Below are positions 18,290 through 26,645 of a stretch of DNA of 64,000 bases, piece after piece. Each line of letters starts with the position of its first letter. Position 1 is the first letter of the stretch. The notes under the pieces were generated by a model, which did no database searches, was not told the DNA's origin, and worked only from the letters and a program-made list of their open reading frames with translations. The translations under genes were made by a program, and so were the position numbers. Origin of the DNA: Parasalinivibrio latis (lineage in GTDB: Bacteria; Pseudomonadota; Gammaproteobacteria; Enterobacterales; Vibrionaceae). Location of the stretch: contig NZ_CP098812.1 of NCBI RefSeq assembly GCF_036825535.1, forward strand, positions 2,170,001 to 2,234,000, read 5' to 3'.

Positions 18290-18965
18290 GGTTGCCTCCA
18301 GATTCTCCGTCTTCTGGTTTGCCTGTGGATTTATGCAGACCACCGCTTAGCATGCCCTGCTTGAGAACATTGCCATTGTGGTGGGCCAGTACTGAAAGTG
18401 TTTCTGTCGAAAGGTCAATACCGAGTTTCGCCAACAACTGAGGAGGGGCAAGAAAGGGAAAGACTGTGAGGCTTACAAATGAAAGGCGGGCAAAATTGGG
18501 GTTAACCCCTTCTTTTAAATGATGGTTTTCCACCAACGAACGAGTAAGCCACTGCTGGGATGAATGAATAAGGTCAATAAACACACCTTCAGTGATCTGC
18601 CGTGGGGCTTCATTTTCATCCATCATCATTGCACGTAACAGCAACTTGGGCAGATCGGGACTCGGGGCCATGACCTTATAGTAGGTTTCGATAATGTCCT
18701 GTATATCTGTCTGGTCCGGGTTCCGGGACGCTTGTAGCATCTTTTCCCGCATCGGGGCCAGAGTGTCACGCAGCATCGCCTCGTACAGACCAGCTTTGTC
18801 ACCGAAGTAGTAGCGGATAAGCGCAGCATTCACGCCTGCCTTTTCTGCCAGCAACCGGGTGGAAACGCGGTTATAGGGCATTGAAACAAACAGGGCTCGC
18901 GCTGCATCAATCAGCTGTTGACGGGATTGGGTATCACCGGATGGACGGCCAGGTCGCTTACTCAT
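18282..18965 (-). CDS. TetR-family regulator (CecR-like)
   Basis: A 227-residue DNA-binding repressor, first gene of the exporter operon. The N-terminal helix-turn-helix (about 20-65: LLAEKAGVNAALIRYYFGDKAGL) is typical of TetR. The C-terminal ligand domain resembles the DUF1956 type found in CecR (YbiH). In E. coli CecR heads ybhGFSR and controls antibiotic sensitivity, which matches the gene order here. A GGAG ribosome site precedes the ATG. A perfect 18-base palindrome lies just upstream (18979-18996), so it probably represses its own operon. Confidence 0.87.
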   Translation of the reverse strand: MSKRPGRPSGDTQSRQQLIDAARALFVSMPYNRVSTRLLAEKAGVNAALIRYYFGDKAGLYEAMLRDTLAPMREKMLQASRNPDQTDIQDIIETYYKVMAPSPDLPKLLLRAMMMDENEAPRQITEGVFIDLIHSSQQWLTRSLVENHHLKEGVNPNFARLSFVSLTVFPFLAPPQLLAKLGIDLSTETLSVLAHHNGNVLKQGMLSGGLHKSTGKPEDGESGGNHD

Positions 18966-18978
18966 GGGAACTCCACGA

Positions 18979-18996
18979 ATTAATCACGTGATTAAT
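18979..18996. promoter_or_regulatory. Perfect 18-bp palindrome, probable operator of the TetR-type regulator
   Basis: ATTAATCACGTGATTAAT is a perfect inverted repeat lying 14 to 31 bases before the regulator's start codon, where an autorepressor operator is expected. It is the only perfect palindrome of this length that I noticed nearby. Binding by the adjacent protein is an inference. Confidence 0.7.
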
Positions 18997-19082
18997 ATAG
19001 TAAGCAATCCGTATTGCTTTGGCAGGAAAATTATTCTTCAAAACAGGCAGGTTTGATTAATTATGCCTGCCTGACATTGTCT

Positions 19083-19628
19083 TTAAAGGACTACAGAAAG
19101 TAACTCTTCATCACCAAGCAACGTAAGTACACGAAGCGTATTATTTTCCATGAGGCCATATGAAGGGACCCCTTCTCCACGGGGAATCGTGGTAGAACCA
19201 GGGTTAAAATGAATATGCTCTCCCACCTGCCCGGCAACCGGTATATGGGTATGGCCGTAAACCAGAACATCACCCGGAGCCATCGGCGGCAGTTTATCCG
19301 GGCCGAAAACGTGTCCGTGAGTCAGAAACAGGCGGTGCTTGGGAATCAGGACAGTTTGCCATGTTGCTGTAATTGGGAACTGACAGAGCATCTGGTCGAC
19401 TTCACTGTCACAATTACCGCGCACCGCGATTATCCTGTCAGCTACGCCATTCAAAAGATCAGCAACCGCTGCCGGGTTATAGCTTTCCGGTATGGCATTT
19501 CTAGGGCCGTGGTACAAAAGATCCCCCAACAGCACTAACCAATCTGCCCCACTTTCTTTGAATTTGGAAACAATCTGCTCAGCAGCACTGGCTGAACCAT
19601 GCAAATCAGAAGCGAAGAAAAGTTTCAT
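19083..19628 (-). CDS. yfcE: Metallophosphoesterase YfcE
   Basis: A 181-residue manganese-dependent phosphodiesterase of the calcineurin-like fold. Metal-binding motifs in order: SDLHGS, GDLLYHGPRN, RGNCDS, LTHGH and YGHTHIP. Length and the GPRN and NPGST blocks match E. coli YfcE, which hydrolyses artificial phosphodiesters and has no agreed physiological substrate. It stands alone, transcribed leftward; the next gene upstream on the same strand is 100 bases away. Confidence 0.88.
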   Translation of the reverse strand: MKLFFASDLHGSASAAEQIVSKFKESGADWLVLLGDLLYHGPRNAIPESYNPAAVADLLNGVADRIIAVRGNCDSEVDQMLCQFPITATWQTVLIPKHRLFLTHGHVFGPDKLPPMAPGDVLVYGHTHIPVAGQVGEHIHFNPGSTTIPRGEGVPSYGLMENNTLRVLTLLGDEELLSVVL

Positions 19629-19728
19629 CTGCTCTTAGTCCCGTAAATGCTAACAGGCAGGGACTATACTCGCTTGATACCACGTTGCAATCCCTGCCCA
19701 CTTGAGAAGTTTAGTGGACAGGACGTTA

Positions 19729-20139
19729 TTAAGCAGGAATCAGGATAATCACCGACTCGCGCTTTTCATCTGCATAAGCAAGCTCAGCGTGGGTATCACA
19801 GGCAATTGCTTTAAGCTGAGCAGGTTCCATTTCATACGGCAAAAGTACTTTAATGGAGTTGATACTCAGTGTTTTCGCCAGGCGAACCAATCTGGCGATA
19901 TTTTCTTCATCGCTTACCTGGGAAGACAAATGGAATGCCGCCAATTCGTGGAATTGATCTGCGACGGAGTGATCTGCGGCGACTTTGGCCTGCCATGCCA
20001 CATTGAAAACGGGCATGATGGATTTAATTGCCTGGTAAAAAGTCCATTTTCTTTTTGGTGCGTCACAAAGGAAGTGGGTGTAGTCAAACTCTACAACTGC
20101 GGATTGCACTTCCTTGGATGCGGCTGAACAAATGTCCAT
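19729..20139 (-). CDS. Hypothetical cytoplasmic protein, 136 residues
   Basis: I do not recognise this protein. It has no signal peptide or membrane segment and is mixed alpha/beta in appearance, with a hydrophobic C-terminal strand ESVIILIPA. The ATG at 20139 has GAGGA 7 bases upstream, a good ribosome site. The antisense strand is also open over nearly the same stretch (19702-20127), but that reading is rich in Cys, Phe and Ser and has no comparable ribosome site, so this strand is preferred. Confidence 0.6.
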   Translation of the reverse strand: MDICSAASKEVQSAVVEFDYTHFLCDAPKRKWTFYQAIKSIMPVFNVAWQAKVAADHSVADQFHELAAFHLSSQVSDEENIARLVRLAKTLSINSIKVLLPYEMEPAQLKAIACDTHAELAYADEKRESVIILIPA

Positions 20140-20240
20140 ACATAGTCCTCGCAATCTGAACAGCTAACTGAACACCACCAATATAAACAACTTTGGATTA
20201 GCCAAACAACCAAATTTTCATTTATAAATTAAAGGATTAC

Positions 20241-20281
20241 ATCGCATTTTCATTTCGAGCACATAAGAAACAAAATGCGAT
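20241..20281. repeat. 10-bp inverted repeat with a 21-base spacer
   Basis: ATCGCATTTT (20241-20250) is exactly mirrored by AAAATGCGAT (20272-20281). It lies between the 136-residue gene and the H1-like gene, both transcribed leftward. It could be a protein-binding site upstream of the former or an RNA hairpin. A second imperfect hairpin (GTGCGAGCC at 20308-20316 against GGCTCACAC at 20324-20332) lies just downstream of the H1-like gene and may be its weak terminator. Confidence 0.5.
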
Positions 20282-20347
20282 CAATGTCGAAACAATTCAG
20301 CGCACGGGTGCGAGCCCCAAAAAGGCTCACACACCATGCAGTGACGT

Positions 20348-20737
20348 TTACAGTGCTTTATAAACGACCTTGTTGCCAGCCAGCTGAATGCGTTCCGCAA
20401 CGCCTTCTTCAGTCAGCTTTTTCAGTGCGCCGGTTGCCCAGGAAGCAGCTTTGCCATCTTCCTGACCTGCTTCCAGGCCAATACCCTTAGGGTTGATACC
20501 TTCAGGATTGGCACGAAGGATGTCCAGAACCTGCTGTTGCTTTGGAGTCAGAGCGATATCAGAGGTAACAGCAACTTGAGATTGGGCTGGCTCTGCCTTC
20601 TTGGCAACTGGCTTTTCTGCCACTGGCTTGGCTACAGTTTTCGCAACTGGTTTTTTCGCAGCCACAGCTGACATAACCAGGGTGCTTCTACTTTTGTTCA
20701 GCTTGAGTTTTACTTTACGTTTGTGTGAAAGTTTCAT
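20348..20737 (-). CDS. Histone H1-like basic tail fused to a winged-helix-like domain
   Basis: A 129-residue protein. Residues 1-20 are very basic (MKLSHKRKVKLKLNKSR). Residues of about 25-55 are a Lys/Ala/Pro/Val repeat (AKKPVAKTVAKPVAEKPVAK) like histone H1-like bacterial proteins. Residues of about 60-129 form a compact domain (LTPKQQQVLDILRANPEGIN ... WATGALKKLTEEGVAERI) with the helix pattern of a winged helix. Such proteins may bind DNA or RNA non-specifically, but the function is not known to me. An AGGA site 7 bases before the ATG supports the full-length start. Repeated Lys-Pro-Val-Ala units could vary in number between strains. Confidence 0.7.
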   Translation of the reverse strand: MKLSHKRKVKLKLNKSRSTLVMSAVAAKKPVAKTVAKPVAEKPVAKKAEPAQSQVAVTSDIALTPKQQQVLDILRANPEGINPKGIGLEAGQEDGKAASWATGALKKLTEEGVAERIQLAGNKVVYKAL

Positions 20738-21117
20738 TGATCAGTCCTACTCCGGTGCATGACCACATCGCCCACGAGATGCAGCGGGACAAAAGAAAGC
20801 GGGATTTATATCAGAAATTGCCTATTTTTGACAATTCCATTGCTTTGCCTGGATGATATCTGACCAAATCAGCATGTTATGTACAATTTATTCTCCCACC
20901 ATTCACCTTTTCCAGACACGTCGTATACTTTGGGAAGGGAAAAGAGTGTTTATACCCAAATCACCTCAAGGTGCAGTTTTCAGCTAGAGTTGATTGGCTG
21001 TCAGTCAAGGCACTGTTTTGACGATCTAGTGGCTCTAAATCAAGAAACAGCATTCAGAGAGCGGGTTATTACAAGCGAAATTCAAAAGAGAATTGCGTGG
21101 ACGGAGGTCGCTGAAAA
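20738..21117. other. Intergenic region containing one copy of an interspersed repeat
   Basis: About 380 bases between divergent genes. It holds the promoters for the H1-like gene and the DUF2982 gene and one repeat copy at about 20951-20976. The frame on the plus strand is open from 20879, but it crosses the DUF2982 gene out of frame and shows no protein-like character. Confidence 0.5.
20951..20976 (+). repeat. Interspersed repeat half-site, copy 1
   Basis: TACCCAAATCACCTCAAGGTGC matches, apart from a base or two, sequences at 26621-26641 and 52242-52259, and in reverse orientation at 52303-52322. All four copies lie in non-coding DNA. Core consensus: CCAAAYYAYCTCAAGRTG. Confidence 0.65.
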
Positions 21118-21825
21118 ATGCTGGAAACTCTTCACATCATGCCCAGACGAATCCGTTACAGCCGTTGGGCATCAATTTCACTTTCTATCGCCGTGCTGGC
21201 TGTGCTGTCAGGTGTACTTTCGTACTATCACGTTCCCCCGGCATCGTCGGCGGTCTTGCTGTTTTTGGTTGGGGCTTTGTCCTTTTACCTCGTATATCAA
21301 CTCAATCAATCCGGTATCTCTTTCTCCCTCAGTTACATTCACCTGCAACATCACAGCCCTAAGGGGGGGTGGACACTCAAGTGGCGCAATATTTCCCATA
21401 TCGGAGTACCTGTCATTTCTATTCAAGGGTGGAGCCACCCCGTTCCCTGGGCAGGGTTTCGGTTAAAAACCTACGCCCCTCTTCTGAATACCATCAGCCT
21501 TCGACTGGCAAGCGACATCATCACTCGGCAACGCCCTCTCCTCATAACCGCTATTCGTAAAGGGGAGAAGTTGACGGACAGGGAAATCGAAGACATGTTG
21601 TTCGATGACACGCCTTTTATGGATGAGGACGGACAGATTCACAGGGGCCTGGTGGCAATGCTGGCAAACCATATGTTGGCGATGCGTGAAGTACTGGGGT
21701 ATGACCTTTATACCCAGGAAGAATTGGTAGACAGGCCACTTGAAGAGTTCATTGGACTGTCACGGCGCTATCTTGCTGCAGCGCCAACAGACGAGGAGCT
21801 TTCAGAAAGTGAAGCCGGGCAATAA
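21118..21825 (+). CDS. DUF2982 membrane protein
   Basis: A 235-residue protein with two N-terminal transmembrane helices (about 18-35 and 40-60), followed by a cytoplasmic domain of about 170 residues with an acidic C-terminus (DEELSESEAG). The pattern, including WRNISHIGVP and the ending LSRRYL, fits DUF2982, a family found mainly in vibrios and relatives and of unknown function. GGAGG lies 10 bases before the first ATG; a second in-frame ATG at 21139 is possible. A terminator hairpin overlaps the stop codon. Confidence 0.75.
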   Translation: MLETLHIMPRRIRYSRWASISLSIAVLAVLSGVLSYYHVPPASSAVLLFLVGALSFYLVYQLNQSGISFSLSYIHLQHHSPKGGWTLKWRNISHIGVPVISIQGWSHPVPWAGFRLKTYAPLLNTISLRLASDIITRQRPLLITAIRKGEKLTDREIEDMLFDDTPFMDEDGQIHRGLVAMLANHMLAMREVLGYDLYTQEELVDRPLEEFIGLSRRYLAAAPTDEELSESEAGQ

Positions 21826-21837
21826 CCCCCGGCTTCA
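21810..21837. terminator. Terminator overlapping the DUF2982 stop codon
   Basis: Stem TGAAGCCGGG (21810-21819) and CCCGGCTTCA (21828-21837), 10 perfect pairs with an 8-base loop, followed by TTTG. It lies between the convergent DUF2982 and gloC genes. Confidence 0.75.
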
Positions 21838-21858
21838 TTTGTTCAATAGCCTTGTCGC

Positions 21859-22512
21859 TTAATGTATTGGCATTTCATCCGCAACAAACGGATTGGTGAT
21901 GCGCTCATGGCCGAATGTTGATTCAGGGCCATGACCGGGAATAAAGGTGACGTCATTACCCATAGGCCACAGTTTGTTTTTCACCGAGCTAATCAGGGTA
22001 TTGAAGTCACCTTTCGGGAAATCAGTTCGCCCAATTGCTCCATTGAACAACACGTCCCCAACCCAGGCACGTCTTGCAGTGTCAGAAAACAGTACTATGT
22101 GACCGGGTGTATGGCCGGGCGTGTGGAAAATTTCCAGTGATTCTTCCCCAAAGGTAACGGTTTCACCTTCGTTCAGCCAACGGTCAGGTGTAAAGGCCTC
22201 TGTGTGGGTAAATCCAAACATTTCACTTTGAGCCGGTAACGCCTGCAGCCAAAAGGCATCAGCTTCCTGTGGCCCCCACACTGGGACGGAGAACATACCG
22301 GCAAGTGCTTCAGTCCCACCAACGTGATCCAGGTGACCATGAGTCAGCACGATTTTTACCAGCTTCAAGTCAAGCTCGCGAATACGTGAGGCTATTTTGT
22401 CAACATCGCCGCCCGGATCAACGACGACGGCTTCTTTGGTCTCATCACACCAAATCAGTGAACAGTTTTGCTGGAAGGCTGTAACGGGGATAATTTCGTA
22501 CTTCAAACTCAT
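21859..22512 (-). CDS. gloC: Glyoxalase II-type metallo-beta-lactamase fold hydrolase GloC (YcbL)
   Basis: A 217-residue zinc hydrolase that cleaves S-lactoylglutathione in methylglyoxal detoxification. The family motif THGHLDHVGG carries the His/Asp ligands; later ligands lie in HTPGHTPGH, VGDVLFNGAIGRTD and FIPGHGP. Size matches E. coli YcbL (215 residues), a type II glyoxalase lacking the C-terminal lid of GloB. In E. coli ycbL follows ldtD and mepK; here olsF and ldtD are neighbours, so the local order is partly conserved. Confidence 0.88.
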   Translation of the reverse strand: MSLKYEIIPVTAFQQNCSLIWCDETKEAVVVDPGGDVDKIASRIRELDLKLVKIVLTHGHLDHVGGTEALAGMFSVPVWGPQEADAFWLQALPAQSEMFGFTHTEAFTPDRWLNEGETVTFGEESLEIFHTPGHTPGHIVLFSDTARRAWVGDVLFNGAIGRTDFPKGDFNTLISSVKNKLWPMGNDVTFIPGHGPESTFGHERITNPFVADEMPIH

Positions 22513-22765
22513 GACCGGATATTTCCTGAATATGACTCAAACGCTGCACCCAACGATTATGCGTTATTTTTCATCATCGAGTCTCAACTTTTTTACGTCG
22601 TTTTTCCATATTCCACATGGCCGCTTTAAAGAGAAAGTCATCTGCCAGCCATATTCCGTTCATCTTTCCTTCGCACAATAACCAAAAAGTAACAGTAGGC
22701 AGTAGGTCAGTCACACCACTGAGAAATCTAGCCACCTTACCCCTGTTGAACCGAAAGAGACTGCG

Positions 22766-24502
22766 ATGTTTGATGTAGACAACGTGTTGCACGAGCGTTT
22801 TCCGAAGATTCAAAACAAACCCTGGCTACGCAAGCCCCTTCAGACAACACTTCGCCATTTACTCCATGAAGATGAATTCAGAGGTTTTGAAGAACGTTTT
22901 CCCCACCTGAAAGGTATAGAGTTTGTTGAGCAGGTGCTGGAGTACTTCAACCTGAGGGTGGAAGTAAACCAGCGGGAGTACGAGAGAATCCCTGCCCATG
23001 GCCGTGTGGTGATTTTTGCGAATCACCCCGTTGGCTCCTTAGATGGCCTTGCACTTTTAAAGCTGGTACATGACATTCGCCCTGACGTCCGGATCGTCGC
23101 CAATGATATCCTCATGCAGCTCGAACCCATGCACAAATTGCTTCTTCCGGTGGACAACACCGGAGGGAAAACCGTAAAAGAAAACCTGCGCGAAATTGAC
23201 AAATGGCTGCATCAGGACGGCGTGGTTATTTTTTTCCCCGCAGGGGAAGTATCCCGTCTGAAACCTTCGGGTATTAAAGATGGAGCCTGGCACAAAGGAT
23301 TCCTGCAGTTTGCAGCTCGCAACAGGGCGCCGCTCATCCCCATTCATGTAAATGCCCGAAACTCTGCCATGTTTTATGGCACCAGTATGTTATACAAACC
23401 ACTCTCCACCCTCTTGCTGGTCCAGGAGATGTTCAACCTGGAAGACGGGAAGATTAAACTGACCATCGGCGAGCAAATCCCTTACGAGTCTTATCAGTCT
23501 ACCCAACACTTGACTGTGAAAATGCGGGTTAAATTGCTTTATAAGCACTTGTACCGTATTGGGAAAGGGAAATCCGGCCTGTTCCAGACGGAAGCTCCCA
23601 TCGCCCGCCCTGAATCCCGCACCGTACTGAGAAAAGAGCTGGAAAACAGCGAGAAGCTGGGTGAAACCCCCGATGGCAAGACAATATGGCTGTACTCTTC
23701 CTCGGAAGACTCTCCCGTTCTTCGTGAAATAGGGAGGCTGCGGGAAGTGGCTTTCCGGGCTGTGGGCGAAGGCACAGGGAAGCGCCGTGACCTGGATAAA
23801 TTCGACCAGCACTACTGGCATTTAATACTTTGGGATCCGGGTGAACAGGAAATAGTTGGCGCTTACCGGTTTGCTGATACGGCAAAACTGATGAAAGAAT
23901 ACGGTGAAGACGCCATCTATACCTGTAGCCTGTTTTACTTTGACCGTGAAATGACTCCCTACCTTGATAAAGGACTGGAGCTTGGCCGCAGTTTTGTCCA
24001 GCCACGTTATTGGGGGCGCCGTTGCCTGGATTATCTCTGGTTTGGCATAGGCGCATTCCTGGCAAAAAACCCACAGTACCGTTACCTCTTTGGGCCTGTA
24101 ACTATCAGCAACGCCCTTCCCGATACCGCCAAGGCCCTGCTGATTTATTTCTACAATCTTTATTTTCCAAGCCAAAAGCCACTTGCTGCTTCAAAGCGTC
24201 CCTTCCGACTGAGTGAAGATCAGGTTTATGAGCTGACCTCTCATTTCTCTGGCAATGATTACAGCCGGGATTTTAAGAAGTTGAAACACTTACTGGATAA
24301 CCTTGGCTGTGCAATTCCAACCCTCTACAAGCAGTATGCTGAACTTTGTGACCCAAGTGGCGTGCAGTTTATCGATTTCAATGTTGATCCGGATTTTGCC
24401 GATTGTATTGATGGCTTGGTACTGGTAGATATCCATACTCTCAAGCCGCAAAAACGCGACCGTTACATCCGAGTTCACATGGATGCAGATCAGGCAGGAT
24501 AA
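22766..24502 (+). CDS. olsF: Bifunctional acyltransferase, OlsF-like ornithine-lipid synthase
   Basis: A 578-residue two-domain protein. Residues of about 70-270 are a PlsC-like O-acyltransferase with the catalytic block NHPVGSLDG (His87, Asp93) and a later FFPAGEVSR block. Residues of about 310-500 are an OlsB-like N-acyltransferase of the GNAT fold (LREVAFRAVGEGTGKRRDLD, ELGRSFVQPRYWG). This order and length match OlsF of Serratia proteamaculans, which makes ornithine lipid from ornithine with both acyl groups added by one enzyme. It acts at the cytoplasmic face of the inner membrane. It is divergent from gloC and converges with ldtD. The identification rests on domain order, without a search. 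Confidence 0.75.
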   Translation: MFDVDNVLHERFPKIQNKPWLRKPLQTTLRHLLHEDEFRGFEERFPHLKGIEFVEQVLEYFNLRVEVNQREYERIPAHGRVVIFANHPVGSLDGLALLKLVHDIRPDVRIVANDILMQLEPMHKLLLPVDNTGGKTVKENLREIDKWLHQDGVVIFFPAGEVSRLKPSGIKDGAWHKGFLQFAARNRAPLIPIHVNARNSAMFYGTSMLYKPLSTLLLVQEMFNLEDGKIKLTIGEQIPYESYQSTQHLTVKMRVKLLYKHLYRIGKGKSGLFQTEAPIARPESRTVLRKELENSEKLGETPDGKTIWLYSSSEDSPVLREIGRLREVAFRAVGEGTGKRRDLDKFDQHYWHLILWDPGEQEIVGAYRFADTAKLMKEYGEDAIYTCSLFYFDREMTPYLDKGLELGRSFVQPRYWGRRCLDYLWFGIGAFLAKNPQYRYLFGPVTISNALPDTAKALLIYFYNLYFPSQKPLAASKRPFRLSEDQVYELTSHFSGNDYSRDFKKLKHLLDNLGCAIPTLYKQYAELCDPSGVQFIDFNVDPDFADCIDGLVLVDIHTLKPQKRDRYIRVHMDADQAG

Positions 24503-24524
24503 GCTTTGGGGATAATTTGGGTTG

Positions 24525-26387
24525 TCACTCTTCAGCAGGCACTTCGTGCTGGACACGGGCAGACAACAGCTCCCGGGTTGTGACAGGCGTGACACCCGGC
24601 TTTGGCCGGTCATACTGGTAGATATCACGCCTGAACTGACGCCGTCCCTGATTATCTACCCATGCTGTCTGGTAGATAGTATAAACAGAGATGCGCTTGT
24701 TCAACGCAACAGCTTTGGTTTCCGGCACTTCCTGGTAATAGCTGTAGTCCGCAACACTCATGCCCGAATAGCGTAGCAGCATGTCGGCGAACTGTTCAGC
24801 ATACTCAACCCGGATACAACCTGAACTGAAAGCCCGTGTATAGCGGTCAAACAACCCTTTACTCGGCGTGTCATGGAGGTAAATTGCCATCTTGTTGGGG
24901 GTATTAAATTTGTAGCGCCCCAACGCATTCAGATCCCCCGGGGCCTGCTGTAACCGGTAAGGGAATCGCCGGATATCCATTTCATTCCAGTCAATGGTCT
25001 CCATGGGAATTTCTTCCCCGCCAACCCAACTGTCGAGCACGGTAAAATTGTTCTCTTCCAGAAAACCATGGTTTTTCTTCACCTTGGGGAGGATATCCCG
25101 GTGCATGATTTTTGCCGGAACATTCCAGTGCGGGTTGAATATCACTGAATCGACGCGGGAGTTAAACAACGGAGTTTTCCGGCTTGGGCGGCCAACGATA
25201 ACCCGGCTTCCCAGTACCAGTTCACGGTCCATCCAAAACTGCATTTCATAGTTTGGGATATTAACCAACACAATTCGGTCACGTTCTGTTGGCCACAGCC
25301 GTTGTCGCTCAGCATTGAGCGCCAGGAGGCGTATTCTGTCGTTTACAGACCTGTTGATCCAGTAACGGGTATTGGGGCCTACCACACCATCCCGCTTCAG
25401 GCCGTGGCGAGACTGAAATTGAACCACGGCTTCTACCAACACATCTGAATATGTCAGGGAAACGCTCTCGTTGTACCAACCGGAAAACAATGTTGATCCA
25501 TAGACAGAATTATCATCTACATCACCTCCAATGAGCGTACCGTCTTCCCCCAAGGCTGCACTGGCAGCACGTTCCCGCACAACCTTATACCTGCCGTTTT
25601 CCTCAACCTTGTAAGTTCGGGTCATCAACATCTTAAGCTCAGCCGCATCTTCCGGCTCCAAATCGCCAAACGCTTCAAGGCGTTCAATAAGTGGCAAAGG
25701 GTTTTTCAGTTCATCCCCGGGGCGGACAAGCCCTTTTGAATAGTAATAAGGCACCCGAATATCCCTCAGGTACTGCAGCTGGCGTATTGCCATTGCAGTA
25801 TCCGCATAAGGGAAGTAGTCCGGCACAAGGGATCGGACAAGCAGGGAAAGCGTCCTCGAATCCAGGGAAAGTACAAACTGTTCCAGCCACGCTTCTGAAG
25901 GTTCAGGAAGCTCCCCTATCATTGCGTTACCGAGCAGCCAGTTATACCCGTGCTCAGTCAACTGCTCGGAATAGCTCGCCAGCAACAACAGGCTGTCGGT
26001 TGCAAGAAGGTCGTAGCTCAAATAACGTTTGGATGCGTAGAGGTTGTCCAACTCTGTTACTCGCCATTCAAACTCTTCCCCCAGTCCAGCCAGGGAGACC
26101 ATCGTCAACTGGGTTACCAGCGCACTGTAGGCATCAGGATCGCGCCAGATATGCGCGTATCCATTGGCGTAGTAAAGCCGGGCAAGTGCATTGGGAAAGG
26201 CAAAGGAAACATGTTGAGGCTGAGCTTGCTGTACCCATGTTTCAGCACTGTTTTTGGGCCAGGTAACCGCCCCATCTCCACTTTCGGATACACGCCCATC
26301 TATCTGCCCATGAGGGGGCATGGAAAAAACTGTTCCGGAGATAAGACAGCCGTAAAGTGCCACAGTGCCTATAAACAGGTATTTCAC
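24525..26387 (-). CDS. ldtD: L,D-transpeptidase LdtD (YcbB)
   Basis: A 620-residue periplasmic enzyme (E. coli YcbB is 615) forming 3-3 crosslinks in peptidoglycan, the route that confers beta-lactam resistance. A signal peptide covers about residues 1-22. A peptidoglycan-binding segment (VEAVVQFQSRHGLKRDGVVG) precedes the YkuD domain, which shows HDTPSK and the catalytic SSGCIRV with the nucleophilic Cys. It lies in the same neighbourhood as in E. coli (near mukB and ycbL), but mepK is missing between it and gloC, and the imelysin operon separates it from mukB. Confidence 0.9.
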   Translation of the reverse strand: MKYLFIGTVALYGCLISGTVFSMPPHGQIDGRVSESGDGAVTWPKNSAETWVQQAQPQHVSFAFPNALARLYYANGYAHIWRDPDAYSALVTQLTMVSLAGLGEEFEWRVTELDNLYASKRYLSYDLLATDSLLLLASYSEQLTEHGYNWLLGNAMIGELPEPSEAWLEQFVLSLDSRTLSLLVRSLVPDYFPYADTAMAIRQLQYLRDIRVPYYYSKGLVRPGDELKNPLPLIERLEAFGDLEPEDAAELKMLMTRTYKVEENGRYKVVRERAASAALGEDGTLIGGDVDDNSVYGSTLFSGWYNESVSLTYSDVLVEAVVQFQSRHGLKRDGVVGPNTRYWINRSVNDRIRLLALNAERQRLWPTERDRIVLVNIPNYEMQFWMDRELVLGSRVIVGRPSRKTPLFNSRVDSVIFNPHWNVPAKIMHRDILPKVKKNHGFLEENNFTVLDSWVGGEEIPMETIDWNEMDIRRFPYRLQQAPGDLNALGRYKFNTPNKMAIYLHDTPSKGLFDRYTRAFSSGCIRVEYAEQFADMLLRYSGMSVADYSYYQEVPETKAVALNKRISVYTIYQTAWVDNQGRRQFRRDIYQYDRPKPGVTPVTTRELLSARVQHEVPAEE

Positions 26388-26620
26388 AGTGAGTTTCCCT
26401 TGCCCTTAATAAGTTAAGTATGGCAAAGCAACGAGATTGTGAAAGTACAGATTCTGATAAAAATAACACTGTAAGCATGTGATTGAATATCATGCGAATT
26501 TTTACAATGCCCCGCATTATGAAACACTTTTCCTTTTGGCATTCAACCAGAGAAAAATATCCCAATTACCGACTGTTAAATGCCATGTTTTAGAAAGTAC
26601 ATAAGAGGTAAGTTCTATAG

Positions 26621-26641
26621 CCAAACCACCTCAAGGTGCAG
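26621..26641 (+). repeat. Interspersed repeat half-site, copy 2
   Basis: CCAAACCACCTCAAGGTGCAG is nearly identical to the copy at 20955-20976. It lies just downstream of the DUF1513 stop codon (26646), in the otherwise featureless 258-base gap before ldtD. Confidence 0.65.
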
Positions 26642-26645
26642 TTTG

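Noticed and set aside
19702..20127. Plus-strand open frame opposite the 136-residue gene
   Set aside because: Composition rich in Cys, Phe and Ser, no ribosome site; the minus-strand gene has a good one.
20879..21466. Plus-strand frame of 195 codons upstream of and across DUF2982
   Set aside because: Out of frame with the DUF2982 gene, which has a ribosome site and membrane segments; this translation looks random and includes a repeat copy.
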